Part shown: positions 36,757 to 45,625 of the stretch, piece by piece
Numbering within the stretch: the first letter of the stretch is position 1
How the letters are laid out: every line of letters begins with the position of its first letter
Made by a program: the position numbers and the translations under genes
The notes under the pieces: model-generated
What the model saw: the letters and a program-made list of their open reading frames with translations, nothing else
Databases searched by the model: none
Told to the model about the DNA's origin: nothing
Assembly (NCBI RefSeq): GCF_003206715.1
Contig: NZ_PZJU01000032.1
Span: 1-64,000 of the forward strand
Direction of reading: 5' to 3'
Source of the DNA: Salinicola peritrichatus
GTDB lineage: Bacteria; Pseudomonadota; Gammaproteobacteria; Pseudomonadales; Halomonadaceae
DNA length: 64,000 nt

Positions 36757-37763
36757 CAGGGTGAGAAAATCTCTGAGAAGCGTGCCTTCTCGGCGTCGGC
36801 CTGCTCCAGCGCCCGGGTCGCCGAGAACGGCAGACGGTGAATCGCGTCGCGGGGCGGATAGCCGTCGGGGGCTTCGACATCGTCCCGAGCCGGCAGGTAG
36901 CCCTGCTCGCTGACCAGCTCCTGGCCCTGTCGCGAGAGCACGAAGTCGACGAAACGCCGGGCCGCTTCGGGATGCGCGGCATCCTTGAGGATCGCCACCG
37001 GTTCGGTCACCATGCTGACGCCCTCGTCGGGATAGACGAACTCGATCGGCGAGCCCTTGGCCTTCTCGCGCAGGGCGAGAAAGTCCACCACCACGCCGTA
37101 GGGTTTGGTGCCGGCGGCCACCTGCTTGAACACGCCGCCGTTGCCGCCGTTCGGGTTGACGCCGTTGGCGGCCAACTGCTCGTAGTAGTCCCAACCGAAC
37201 TGGGGATCGTTGACCAGCGTGTCGAGATGGATCAGCGCCGCGCCGGAGTAGAGCGGACTGGGCATGGCGACCTGATTGGCCAGCGCCGGATCGGCGAGAT
37301 CCTGCCAATGCTGCGGATGCTCGGCGGCGCGCTGATGATAGACGATGCCGGTGGCGATCTGCTTGGTGCCGTAGTAATAGCCATCGGGATCGTAGAAATC
37401 CTTGGAATAGTGCGAAAGCCCTTCCGGCCGATAGGCCGCCAGGCGACCTTGCTGGCGCAGGCTCTCCAGGCTGACGGCATCGGCCACCAGCAGTACGTCC
37501 GGCTTGGTCTGGCCGGCGGCCAGTTCGGCCTGCAGACGCGCCATCAGCCGGGTGGTGCCGTCGCGCACCCACTCGACGTCGATATCCGGATTGGCGGCCT
37601 CGAAGGCGTCGACGGTCTGCTGGGCGTCGGTGGTCGGCTGGCTGGTGTAGAGCATCAGCGATTCGGCGCTGGCAGTGCCGGCGACGGCGATACAGGCCAG
37701 GCCGGCGCCAAGCTGAACGGAAAGCCGAGCGGCAAGGCGAACGAGGGACGATCTGGGAGTCAT
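36756..37763 (-). CDS. Iron(III)-type ABC transporter substrate-binding protein
   Basis: 335-residue periplasmic binding protein of the AfuA/FbpA-like family. The signal peptide ends at VAGTASAES (about residue 34), then LMLYTSQPTTDAQQTVDAFE. LLVADAVSLESLRQQGRLAAY, GTKQIATGIVYHQ and SGAALIHLDTLV are family blocks. Ligands may be Fe(III) or an organophosphonate; sequence alone does not decide. Its partner permease is truncated, so the gene is probably an orphan that cannot drive import by itself. Confidence 0.85.
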   Translation of the reverse strand: MTPRSSLVRLAARLSVQLGAGLACIAVAGTASAESLMLYTSQPTTDAQQTVDAFEAANPDIDVEWVRDGTTRLMARLQAELAAGQTKPDVLLVADAVSLESLRQQGRLAAYRPEGLSHYSKDFYDPDGYYYGTKQIATGIVYHQRAAEHPQHWQDLADPALANQVAMPSPLYSGAALIHLDTLVNDPQFGWDYYEQLAANGVNPNGGNGGVFKQVAAGTKPYGVVVDFLALREKAKGSPIEFVYPDEGVSMVTEPVAILKDAAHPEAARRFVDFVLSRQGQELVSEQGYLPARDDVEAPDGYPPRDAIHRLPFSATRALEQADAEKARFSEIFSP

Positions 37764-38000
37764 GGGCGGACAACGTTGGCGGATGGCGGATCAAAATCGC
37801 GAGCGAAGCGCGCCATGGCGTGTGCCTGTCGCGACAACTATCAGGACAGGCTAGGTCGGCAATATGACAATGCGGTGACAGCCAAATGGCGATGAGTCCG
37901 CCACCGATTTGCCGGCTATTCCGTTTTACGGTAACACTGCTGGCTCAAACGTCATACAACCATCCGAACCTGCGCCAGCATCACGACAACGAGGAACATC

Positions 38001-39002
38001 ATGGCCACCGAAAGCCCCGCTCCGCTCAATATCCATATCTATACCGACCCCGAATTCCGCCAGTCGAAGGATTTCGCCGACGAGCGCGTGCTGTCGATTC
38101 TGGCCGAATTCACGGGGCTGTCATCGCGTGTCGCGCTGAGTTTCAGCCACGACGAAGCGACTCTCGATGCGGCGCTGGCCGAGGCGGAGGTACTGATTCT
38201 GGTCGGGGCGCTGGATATCGCCGACGTCGCAGCCAGAGCGCCGAAGTTGCGCTGGATTCATATCACCAGCGCCGGCGTTGACCGCATCCCGCTGAATCGG
38301 TTGCCGGCGGACGTGTTGGTGACCAATGCCAAGGGCAACCACGAGGCACGCACCCGCGAGTTCTCGATGACCGCGCTGCTGATGCTCAACAATCGCTTGC
38401 CGGATTTCGTTACCCAACAGATCCAGCGGCACTGGGAGCAGACCGCGATCGAGCCGATCGACGGCAAGACGGTGGTCATTCTGGGCATGGGCGCACTGGG
38501 CAGCGCGGCGGCCGAGGCGGCGAAGCGGCTGAATCTGAAGGTGATCGGCGTCAGCCGATCGGGACGCGAGCATGCGCTGGCCGATGCGAGCCTGCCCCAG
38601 AGCCGGTTGCGGGAAGCGCTGGCGGAGGCGGATTTTCTGCTCATCACCCTGCCGCTGACGGCGGAGACTCGGCACGCGGTCGGCGAGGCGGAACTGGCGG
38701 CGCTGCCAGCGCGTGCCGGCGTGATCAACATCGGCCGCGGCCCGGTACTGGATGTCGAGGCGCTGGCCAAGCGGCTGGAAGCGGGCCAGTTGCGCGGCGC
38801 CGTGCTCGATGTGTTTCCCGAGGAACCGCTACCGGCGGATTCGCCCTACTGGCGCACGCGCAACCTGATCGTCACGCCGCATAGCGGGCTCTACGACGCC
38901 GACTACGTGCCGCGCTGCCTGCGTTTCTTCTTCGCCAACGTCGCGCGTTATCTCGACGGCGAGCCGTTGCAGAACCGGGTCGATACGGCACTGGGCTACT
39001 GA
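38001..39002 (+). CDS. D-isomer-specific 2-hydroxyacid dehydrogenase
   Basis: 333-residue oxidoreductase. The NAD(P) motif is VVILGMGALGSAAAEAAKRL (about 155-174). Catalytic Arg lies in NIGRGPVLD, Glu in DVFPEEPLPADSPYW and His in VTPHSGLYD. A second, distinct family member is at 7826-8791. It is divergent from the iron-type binding-protein gene and convergent with a MocR gene. Glyoxylate or hydroxypyruvate reductase activity is common in this branch, which would fit the glycolate genes, but the substrate is unproven. Confidence 0.86.
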   Translation: MATESPAPLNIHIYTDPEFRQSKDFADERVLSILAEFTGLSSRVALSFSHDEATLDAALAEAEVLILVGALDIADVAARAPKLRWIHITSAGVDRIPLNRLPADVLVTNAKGNHEARTREFSMTALLMLNNRLPDFVTQQIQRHWEQTAIEPIDGKTVVILGMGALGSAAAEAAKRLNLKVIGVSRSGREHALADASLPQSRLREALAEADFLLITLPLTAETRHAVGEAELAALPARAGVINIGRGPVLDVEALAKRLEAGQLRGAVLDVFPEEPLPADSPYWRTRNLIVTPHSGLYDADYVPRCLRFFFANVARYLDGEPLQNRVDTALGY

Positions 39003-39015
39003 TCGAAATCGAAGC

Positions 39016-40413
39016 TCACACTGTCTGCCACAGCATCGGGTCCGGATTGCCCAGCGTCTCGGCGATGATGTCCAGCGCGCGATCCAGCGCTTCCCGGCTT
39101 TCGGCGGCGCTGATGCAGACGCGGATCGCCTGCGGGGCCGCGACATTGCCGAGACAGAAGCTTTCGGCGCTGCTGACGGTGACCTGGCGTGCCTTCAATT
39201 GTTCGATGACATGGCTGGTGCGCAGCTCGCCGGGCAGCGGCAGCCACAGATAGAAACCGCCGCGCTGACCGCGCGGCTGGAAGCCTTCCAGTTTCTGCAT
39301 GGCGCGGTCGAAGCGCCAGACCAGCTCCTCGCGCTGCCATGCCAGCAGGGCGTCGGCGTCGCCGCTGGCGATCCACTGACACACCAGCGAGGTCATCAGC
39401 GGTGGCGGCATCCAGCTTTGTGCGCGGAGAGCGGCGGTCAGGCGGCCGTGCAGTTCCCCGGGCGCGCGCAGGGCGCCGACGCGCAGGCCGCCGCCAAGCA
39501 GCTTGGCGACCGAGAACAGCGTCACGGTGCGCTCCGGTGCCAGTTGGTAGAGCGGCGTGGCGGGCTCGACATGCGGATGCTGGTAGACCTCGTCCTCGAT
39601 CAGCCAGAACTGCCGCTCGCGGGCCAGCGCCACGAGATCCCGCCGACGTGATTCGGTAAGCCGCGTGGTGGTCGGATTGTGGCAATCCGGCATCACGTAC
39701 AGCGCGCGAAACGGTTGCTGGTCGGAGGCCCTGGCCAACGCGTCCACATCGATACCGTCACGATCGTGCGGGATTGCCACGCTCTTGAGCGAGAGTTGCT
39801 GTAGCGCGCTGATCAGTCCCGGATAGGTCAGGCGTTCGGCAGCCAGGCGTTCGCCGGGCGCCAGCAGTGCGCTCAGGCTGAGATAGATGCCGTGCATTCC
39901 GCCCTGATCGATCAGCAGTTCGTCCACCGAGACCGGTCGGCCCAGCCGGGTGAACCAGTCGGCCAGGATCTCGCGCTGGCCGGCCTGGCCCTGCTCCGGC
40001 TGATAATCGATCGCCGCGCGCAGGTTGGCGGGCTCCCGCTGGATCGCCTGCATCGCCCGCCCCAGCGCGGCTTCGCGCTCGGGGTGTGCCGGCGGCAGCG
40101 ACAGGCTGAGGTCGACCGTGTCGCTTTCCGGCGGCGTCTGGCGCACGTGATTGAACGCCAGCTGTGTTTTTTCTGCTCCACGAACATAGGTACCGCTGCC
40201 GACACGCGCCATGACGTCGCCACGTTGTTCCGCCAGTGCGTAGGCGCGCGTGACCGTACCGACGGTGACGCCGAGCGCATCCGCCAGGCGACGCTGTGGC
40301 GGCAGCTTGGTGCCCGGCGCGAGTTCGCCACGGGCGATGGCATGGCCGATGGCGTCGGCCAGTTGACGATAACGCGGGCCTTGGCCGGCAAGTTCGGGTA
40401 TCCAGATTGTCAT
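39016..40413 (-). CDS. MocR-family transcriptional regulator (second)
   Basis: 465-residue fusion of a GntR winged helix (KLPPQRRLADALGVTVGTVT, residues about 40-59) and an aminotransferase-like domain. The latter holds VMPDCHNPTTTRL, WLIEDEVYQHPH and the PLP-Lys region LFSVAKLLGGGLRVGAL. It is shorter and more diverged than the MocR at 16270. It is divergent from an alanyl-tRNA editing gene and a LysE-type exporter; MocR control of an amino-acid exporter is a frequent arrangement. Confidence 0.88.
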   Translation of the reverse strand: MTIWIPELAGQGPRYRQLADAIGHAIARGELAPGTKLPPQRRLADALGVTVGTVTRAYALAEQRGDVMARVGSGTYVRGAEKTQLAFNHVRQTPPESDTVDLSLSLPPAHPEREAALGRAMQAIQREPANLRAAIDYQPEQGQAGQREILADWFTRLGRPVSVDELLIDQGGMHGIYLSLSALLAPGERLAAERLTYPGLISALQQLSLKSVAIPHDRDGIDVDALARASDQQPFRALYVMPDCHNPTTTRLTESRRRDLVALARERQFWLIEDEVYQHPHVEPATPLYQLAPERTVTLFSVAKLLGGGLRVGALRAPGELHGRLTAALRAQSWMPPPLMTSLVCQWIASGDADALLAWQREELVWRFDRAMQKLEGFQPRGQRGGFYLWLPLPGELRTSHVIEQLKARQVTVSSAESFCLGNVAAPQAIRVCISAAESREALDRALDIIAETLGNPDPMLWQTV

Positions 40414-40486
40414 GGTGACAAAAATCGAGTTGACCGGGGAAACGGTGGGTTTATGCTCGGATTGTTCGGAAGATTAGTCGTTATGT

Positions 40487-40509
40487 CAATAAATTGAACC
40501 CGTACAATT
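40487..40509. promoter_or_regulatory. ATTG/CAAT half-site cluster in the MocR/alaX divergent region
   Basis: Three half-sites occur in 23 bases: CAAT-AA-ATTG (40487-40496) and then CAATT (40505-40509), the last forming an inverted pair with AATTG across 8 bases. This is the only clear repeat in the 105-base divergent region, so it is the best candidate for the MocR operator. It ends nine bases before the alaX ATG and overlaps its translation start region. Confidence 0.35.
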
Positions 40510-40518
40510 GGAGGCCCC

Positions 40519-41256
40519 ATGTCTACCGCGTTGCTCTTTCGTGAATTGCCTACCGCCCGGGAAAGCCTGGCGACCGTAACCGCGATCGGCGACGACGGCG
40601 TCGTGGTGACCGATGCCACGCTGTTCTATCCGCATGGCGGCGGTCAGCCCGGCGACCGCGGCGCGTTCATTACCGCCGACGGGCGCACGCTGGCGGTCAA
40701 CGATACCCGCAAGGGCGAGGGTGGGCAGGTATGCCACTTGCTCGATCCCGGACACGGCCTCGAAGTCGGCCAGAGCGTCACCCAGCAACTCGACTGGCCG
40801 CGCCGTTGGGCACACATGCGCATGCATACCGCGCTGCACCTGCTCTCGGTGGTCGTGCCCCATGGCGTCACCGGCGGCAGTATCGGTGCCGATCGCGGGC
40901 GGCTCGACTTCGATCTCGGCGACGCCAGCTTCGACAAGGACGAGCTGACCGAGCGGCTCAACGCCTTGATCGCCGCCGACCATCCGGTCACCAGCGAATG
41001 GATCAGCGAAGCGGAACTGGACGCGCACCCGGAACTGGTGAAGACGATGTCGGTGGCGCCGCCGCGGGGCGCGGGCGAAATCCGCATGGTGCGTATCGGC
41101 GATATCGACTACCAGCCCTGCGGCGGTACGCATGTCGCTTCCACCGCCGAGATCGGGCCGGTCCGGGTCGCCAGCATCAAGAACCGTGGCGCGCGCAACC
41201 GCCGTATCACCCTGGTGTGGGGCGACGATAACGCTCAGGGAGGCGAGCCGTCATGA
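40519..41256 (+). CDS. Alanyl-tRNA editing protein (AlaX-type)
   Basis: 245-residue free-standing editing domain that hydrolyses Ser- or Gly-tRNA(Ala). It has the N-terminal FYPHGGGQPGDRG block, the zinc motif HMRMHTALHLL (HxxxH) and the second metal site YQPCGGTHVAST (CxxxH). It overlaps the LysE-type gene by four bases (ATGA) and is divergent from MocR. The pairing of an editing protein with an amino-acid exporter recurs in this group and suggests detoxification of excess or non-standard amino acids. Confidence 0.9.
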   Translation: MSTALLFRELPTARESLATVTAIGDDGVVVTDATLFYPHGGGQPGDRGAFITADGRTLAVNDTRKGEGGQVCHLLDPGHGLEVGQSVTQQLDWPRRWAHMRMHTALHLLSVVVPHGVTGGSIGADRGRLDFDLGDASFDKDELTERLNALIAADHPVTSEWISEAELDAHPELVKTMSVAPPRGAGEIRMVRIGDIDYQPCGGTHVASTAEIGPVRVASIKNRGARNRRITLVWGDDNAQGGEPS

Positions 41257-41855
41257 CGTCGCTGGCCTGGTGGTTCTCGGTGGCACTGTTCGCGATTTCG
41301 ATGACCGGCACGCCCGGTCCCAACAACGTGATGTTGACCGCATCCGGTGCGCTCTACGGCTATCGCCGCACGCTGCCGCATATCTTCGGCATCATGGCGG
41401 GCTGCTTCGTGCTGTTCATGGCCGTGGCGCTGGGCCTGGGTGTGCTGTTCGAGCGCTTCCCGATCGTGCAGCAGGCGCTCAGGATCGCCGGCGCCATCTG
41501 CCTGCTCTATCTGGCGTGGAAGATCGCCACCGCGCCATCGCCCGATCTGGCTGCCACGGAGGGCGCGCGACCGCTGACGGCGTGGCAGGCGGCGGTGTTC
41601 CAGTTCGTCAATCCCAAGGCATGGGTGATGGGCATTGCGCTGATCGCCGGCTTCATGCCGCATGAAGGGCCGTTGATCGTGAATGCGGTGGTGCTGTCGC
41701 TGTTCATGGAACTGGTCGGATTTTTCTGCATCTCGTTCTGGGCCGGCTTCGGCATGGCGATCGGCCGGCTGTTGAAGACGCACCGAGCCTGGCGGGTGTT
41801 CAACGGCGTGATGGGGCTCGCCACCGCCGCCTGCGTGGGCTTTATCCTCAGTTGA
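41253..41855 (+). CDS. LysE/RhtB-family amino-acid exporter
   Basis: 200-residue membrane exporter with about six segments. Family signature blocks are SMTGTPGPNNVMLTASGALYG at the N-terminus (the PGPN motif) and FVNPKAWVMGIALIAGF in the middle. Its start overlaps the alanyl-tRNA editing gene, so both are probably controlled together by the divergent MocR. Confidence 0.9.
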   Translation: MTSLAWWFSVALFAISMTGTPGPNNVMLTASGALYGYRRTLPHIFGIMAGCFVLFMAVALGLGVLFERFPIVQQALRIAGAICLLYLAWKIATAPSPDLAATEGARPLTAWQAAVFQFVNPKAWVMGIALIAGFMPHEGPLIVNAVVLSLFMELVGFFCISFWAGFGMAIGRLLKTHRAWRVFNGVMGLATAACVGFILS

Positions 41856-41860
41856 AGCGC

Positions 41861-42658
41861 CTAGCTGCTGCGTAGCATGCGTTCCAGCATGGCGGCATTG
41901 GGGTCGTCGGGCTGGCTGACCACGGCGTAGTTGTAGTTGCCCTCGGACCAATACTGCGCCATCAGGTGGCCGTCGAGTCGTTTGCCGGGATCGAGCAGAC
42001 GATTGCCGCTGCCGGGTGGGCGGATATACATCATCATCCGGCGTCCGGCGCGGTCACGGTAGATCACCATGGCGGCTGGTCCCTGTTCGGTCGCGAGCAG
42101 GCGGACGTCGACCATACGCAGACCGGCGGCGCTGAGATCGGGAGGCATGACGCCACCGCTGAAATGAGTATGAAAGAGCTGCTCGACGTGCGCCCGGGTG
42201 TCGACGGCGGGTTCGGCGTGGGCGTCGCGGCCATTGGCCGGCGTTGTCTCGGGCTCGAGACCGACCGGCGAGGCATCGGCAAACAGACGGTAGGCTTGCA
42301 CCGCGTCGGCCATGGGCGGCGGGGAGGGTGGGCGCATCATGTCGTTGGCCTGCCAGCCGCCGGTCATGCCGAGACCGAGCGCCATCACCAGCATGGCCGC
42401 CGTGGCCAGGTGTCGTCGTTGCCGCTGGTGGCGTCGGCGGCGCAGAGCGGCGGGGTCCAGTGCCGGGTTGTGGGGCCACTGCTGCGGATTGGCGTAGACG
42501 GCGCGCAGACGCCGGGCATCCCGGCGCCAGGCTTCGACCTCGGCGGCCCGCTCCGGTTGGGTTGCCAGCCATGCCTCGACCCAGCGCTGGCGCTCGTCGT
42601 CCAACTGGCCATCGAGGTAGGCGTGCAGATCGTATTCGCTCGGATGACGCTCGTTCAT
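41861..42658 (-). CDS. Anti-sigma factor, partner of the adjacent ECF sigma factor
   Basis: 265-residue single-pass protein. The cytoplasmic N-terminus (YDLHAYLDGQLDDERQRWVE) resembles the anti-sigma domain. One membrane helix follows at about 84-102 (HLATAAMLVMALGLGMTGGW). A periplasmic C-terminal domain of about 160 residues includes a His-rich part (HVEQLFHTHFSGG). It overlaps the sigma gene by four bases. It probably holds the sigma factor until an oxidative or envelope signal arrives. The N-terminus lacks the usual zinc-binding CxxC. Confidence 0.82.
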   Translation of the reverse strand: MNERHPSEYDLHAYLDGQLDDERQRWVEAWLATQPERAAEVEAWRRDARRLRAVYANPQQWPHNPALDPAALRRRRHQRQRRHLATAAMLVMALGLGMTGGWQANDMMRPPSPPPMADAVQAYRLFADASPVGLEPETTPANGRDAHAEPAVDTRAHVEQLFHTHFSGGVMPPDLSAAGLRMVDVRLLATEQGPAAMVIYRDRAGRRMMMYIRPPGSGNRLLDPGKRLDGHLMAQYWSEGNYNYAVVSQPDDPNAAMLERMLRSS

Positions 42659-43185
42659 TTCAGCCTCCGCAATGCCGCTTGCTCTTTCTGTCGTCCCGCT
42701 CCATCGGACTCGCCCTCGTCCAGCGTGCGCAAGGCCCGGCGTGCCCGGGACAGGCGTGACATCACCGTACCCATCGGGATGTTCAGGGTTGCGCTGACCT
42801 CGCGATAGCTCAGCCCTTCCAGCGTGACCAGCATCAACAGTGCCCGCTGTTCGGCGGGTAGCCGGTCGAAAGCCTCCCAGGTGGCGCGAGCGATCACCAC
42901 CTCCTCCGCCGAGGCAGTGGTCGAGGTCTCGCCGGTGAACAACTGCAACAACCGCGTATAGCGCTTGGCGCGTCGCTGTCCGTCGATGAACTGTCGATAG
43001 AGGATGGAGAACAGCCAGGCGCGCAGATCGCCATCGGCGCGGCGGTCATGCCAGCGGCCGATCGCTTTCTCCATGGTCGACTGCACCAGATTGTCGGCGT
43101 TGCTGGGGTCCTGCGTCAGCGACAGCGCGAAGCGTCGCAGCCGGGGCAGGACGTCACGCAGTTGGTCATCGTCCGGTGGGTTCAT
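42655..43185 (-). CDS. ECF RNA polymerase sigma factor
   Basis: 176-residue sigma-70 family protein with only regions 2 and 4. Region 2 reads LRAWLFSILYRQFIDGQRR and region 4 reads LPAEQRALLMLVTLEGLSYR then EVSATLNIPMGTVMSRLSRA. Start at MNPPDDDQ, because the upstream frame runs through the promoter at 43218-43243. It is cotranscribed with its anti-sigma factor and divergent from a SrpA-type catalase and cytochrome b561. Both sides carry the same GGGAATA-N15-CGTC motif, consistent with autoregulation. Confidence 0.9.
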   Translation of the reverse strand: MNPPDDDQLRDVLPRLRRFALSLTQDPSNADNLVQSTMEKAIGRWHDRRADGDLRAWLFSILYRQFIDGQRRAKRYTRLLQLFTGETSTTASAEEVVIARATWEAFDRLPAEQRALLMLVTLEGLSYREVSATLNIPMGTVMSRLSRARRALRTLDEGESDGAGRQKEQAALRRLK

Positions 43186-43217
43186 GGTGTGCTCGCAATC
43201 CGGGTAAGTCCCCGTCA

Positions 43218-43243
43218 GACGAACGAGACGCAAGGCTATTCCC
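43218..43243 (-). promoter_or_regulatory. ECF promoter for the sigma/anti-sigma genes
   Basis: On the minus strand GGGAATA (43243-43237), exactly 15 bases, then CGTC (43221-43218). The ATG of the sigma gene follows 33 bases later. The plus-strand promoter at 43302-43327 has identical elements and identical spacing. CGTC-type -10 elements are typical of ECF sigma factors. Confidence 0.7.
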
Positions 43244-43301
43244 GCCGAGCGCTGACTCGTCACTTTCCTTGCCTTTCCGGCGATCCTCTTCGCGCGCCGG
43301 C

Positions 43302-43327
43302 GGGAATAAACCGTCGATCGGCTCGTC
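43302..43327 (+). promoter_or_regulatory. ECF promoter for the catalase/cytochrome b561 genes
   Basis: GGGAATA (43302-43308), 15 bases, CGTC (43324-43327), then 37 bases to the SrpA-type ATG. It mirrors the element at 43218-43243 on the other strand, which points to one sigma factor reading both. Confidence 0.7.
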
Positions 43328-43364
43328 CTACCCGCTCCCAACGGCAATCACTCGTGGAGTGCCC

Positions 43365-44435
43365 ATGTCTCGACAACCCCCGCGACCGCCCCGTGCCATC
43401 TTCCGGTTGGCGGCGATCGGCCTGGTCATCGCCATCCTGGCGACGGCCTTCGCCTACGTTTCCGGTTGGCTGGACCCCGGCTGGCTGACGCCGGATAGCC
43501 TGATCGATACCTTGGAGGCGGACACCGGAATCCATGCAGGTTACCGCCGCAACCATGCCAAGGGTATCTGCGTGACTGGTGAATTCGAGAGCAACGGCCA
43601 GGCGGCAGCGCTTTCCCGGGCCAGTGTTTTCGACCCGGGCCGCCGTGTTCCGGTGATCGGCAGGCTGGCGATCCCTGGTCCCGATCCGAATGCGTCGGAT
43701 GCGATGCCGCCGGTGCGCAGTTTCGCGCTGCTGTTCCGGTTGCCGGACAACGAACAGTGGCGTACGGCGATGAATGCCATGCCGGTCTTTTCGGTTTCCA
43801 CGCCGGAGGCCTTCCGGGAGCAGTTGGAGGCATCGCAGCCGGACCCGCAAACCGGCAAGCCCGATCCCGACAAGCTGGCGGCCTTCTTCCAGGCGCACCC
43901 GGAAACCAAGCCGTTTCTCGCCTGGGCCAAGACCGCTCGGCGCTCCTCCAGCTACGCCAATATCGGTTACAACAGCCTGAACGCCTTCCGCTTCATCGAT
44001 GACGACGGCAATACGCACTTCGTGCGCTGGGGCGTGGAGCCCGAAGCGCCGTTCTCGCCGATGACCGAGGCTCAGAAGCAGGATCCCGATTTCCTCTCCC
44101 AGGAACTGCGGCAGCGGTTGGCCGACGGGCCGCAGCGCTGGCATCTGATCATCACCGTCGCCGAGCCCGGCGACCCCACCGACGACGCGACCCTGGCGTG
44201 GCCGGCGGAGCGGCGCAGGATCGACGCCGGCATCGTGACCGTCGACAGCGCGCAATCCCAGGTCGACGGCCCGTGCCGGGACATCAACTACGATCCGCTG
44301 ATCCTGCCGGACGGCATCGAGGGCTCCGACGATCCGATATTGAGCGCGCGCTCGGCGGCCTATTCCGAATCCTTCAACCGCCGTACCCGCGAGCAGGCCG
44401 AGGCACCCAACCGCCACCAGGAGCCGCAGTCATGA
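43365..44435 (+). CDS. SrpA-type catalase-related peroxidase
   Basis: 356-residue heme protein of the mini-catalase (SrpA) group. An N-terminal membrane/signal segment (residues 13-32) exports it. The distal His is His64 in YRRNHAKGICVTGEFESNG. The proximal heme-ligand region is RSAAYSESFNRR near the C-terminus (RxxxY motif). GGAG precedes the ATG. It overlaps the cytochrome b561 gene by four bases, and both lie under the ECF-type promoter. The pair probably couples peroxide removal to the quinone pool, a link inferred from context. Confidence 0.88.
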   Translation: MSRQPPRPPRAIFRLAAIGLVIAILATAFAYVSGWLDPGWLTPDSLIDTLEADTGIHAGYRRNHAKGICVTGEFESNGQAAALSRASVFDPGRRVPVIGRLAIPGPDPNASDAMPPVRSFALLFRLPDNEQWRTAMNAMPVFSVSTPEAFREQLEASQPDPQTGKPDPDKLAAFFQAHPETKPFLAWAKTARRSSSYANIGYNSLNAFRFIDDDGNTHFVRWGVEPEAPFSPMTEAQKQDPDFLSQELRQRLADGPQRWHLIITVAEPGDPTDDATLAWPAERRRIDAGIVTVDSAQSQVDGPCRDINYDPLILPDGIEGSDDPILSARSAAYSESFNRRTREQAEAPNRHQEPQS

Positions 44436-45007
44436 ACGAACGCCACGCCTCCCGCCACGGGCAGGACTTTTCGATACCGGCTCGCCTGCTGCACTGGGCG
44501 ATGGCGGTGATGATCATCGCCATGCTGTTCATCGGTGCCGGCATGGTGGCGACGGTCTCGGAGCGCCACGCCCTGCTGATTTCGATCCACAAGCCGCTCG
44601 GCATCGCCATTCTACTGCTGGCGATCGTGCGCCTCGGCGTGCGCTGGCGCTACCCGACACCCGAGTTGCCACGGCACCTTCCAGCCTGGCAGCGACTGGC
44701 TGCCAGGCTGTCGCACTGGCTGCTCTATGCGTTGATGCTGGCGATGCCGCTGATCGGCTGGGCGATGGTCTCGGCCGCTGGCTACCCGGTGACACTGGCG
44801 CCCGGCATCACCTTGCCGCCACTGGTGCCGACATCGGTGACGCTCTACGCCGCCTTGCGTTTCGCCCATACCTGGCTGGCGCTCACGCTGTTCGCATTGA
44901 TTCTCTTGCATCTGGCGGCGGCGCTGTATCACGCCTGGATGCTGCGCGACGACGTGTTCGCCAGCATGACTTCGGGGACACGGCGCCGTGGCCCCGGTTC
45001 AGAATGA
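44432..45007 (+). CDS. Cytochrome b561
   Basis: 191-residue membrane cytochrome with four helices. Heme-ligand histidines are in PARLLHWAMAVMI (helix 1), LISIHKPLGIAILLL (helix 2), ARLSHWLLYALMLAMPLIGW (helix 3) and AHTWLALTLFALILLHLAAA (helix 4). Start overlaps the SrpA-type gene stop (ATGA). It would deliver electrons from ubiquinol to the exported SrpA-like peroxidase. Its 3' end overlaps the convergent DUF924 gene by nine bases. Confidence 0.9.
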   Translation: MNERHASRHGQDFSIPARLLHWAMAVMIIAMLFIGAGMVATVSERHALLISIHKPLGIAILLLAIVRLGVRWRYPTPELPRHLPAWQRLAARLSHWLLYALMLAMPLIGWAMVSAAGYPVTLAPGITLPPLVPTSVTLYAALRFAHTWLALTLFALILLHLAAALYHAWMLRDDVFASMTSGTRRRGPGSE

Positions 45008-45598
45008 AGAACCCGGCTGGCGCAGGAATTCGATCTCTTCCGGCGTCGATTCCCGCCCCAGGATCGCGTTGCGGTGCGGATAGCGGCCGAAGCGCTCGAT
45101 GATCACGCGGTGGCGTCGCTCGTAGTCGAGCTGCTCTTCCATGCCGGGCCGGTCGAACAGCTCGAGGGCGCGGTCGTGAATCGGCAACGACTCGCTGTGC
45201 ATGAATGGCATGTAGGCGAAGATGCGCTGCGCCAGCGGCAATGACGTATCCAGGCCCAGCCCGATCAGTTCCTGAGATAGCGCCAGCGCCAGCGGGTCCT
45301 GGGCGAAGGCGTCGGGCGTGTCGCGATGCATATTGCGCGAGAACTGGTCGAGCACGATGATCTCCGCCACCCGGCCGGCGGGCGTCTTTCGCCAAGCCCA
45401 GCATTCGCAGCGCGTGGCGGCGGCCAGGGTCGCGCCGAAGCGCTCGCCGATCATGCGGTCGAGTTCGGAATCCTTGAGAAACCACTGCTTGGGAATGAGC
45501 TCCTCGAACCAGAACTCGAGGATCTGCTGCGGCGTGGCGATGTATTCGGGCGCTCGGTACACGGGATTGCCTCGCTGTCTGTCGGTGAATAGCAGCAT
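44999..45598 (-). CDS. DUF924 family protein
   Basis: 199-residue soluble helical protein of the DUF924 family, with the signature ILEFWFEELIPKQWFLKDSE, IIVLDQFSRNMHR, FAYMPFMHSES and RFGRYPHRNAILGRESTPEE. The fold is TPR-like and no biochemical role is established. The ATG start gives a slightly longer N-terminus than usual (about 20 extra residues before TPQQILEFW). It ends inside the last codons of the convergent cytochrome b561 gene. Confidence 0.85.
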   Translation of the reverse strand: MLLFTDRQRGNPVYRAPEYIATPQQILEFWFEELIPKQWFLKDSELDRMIGERFGATLAAATRCECWAWRKTPAGRVAEIIVLDQFSRNMHRDTPDAFAQDPLALALSQELIGLGLDTSLPLAQRIFAYMPFMHSESLPIHDRALELFDRPGMEEQLDYERRHRVIIERFGRYPHRNAILGRESTPEEIEFLRQPGSSF

Positions 45599-45625
45599 AA
45601 CCCGCCGACAGCGAGGCGTGGCGAC

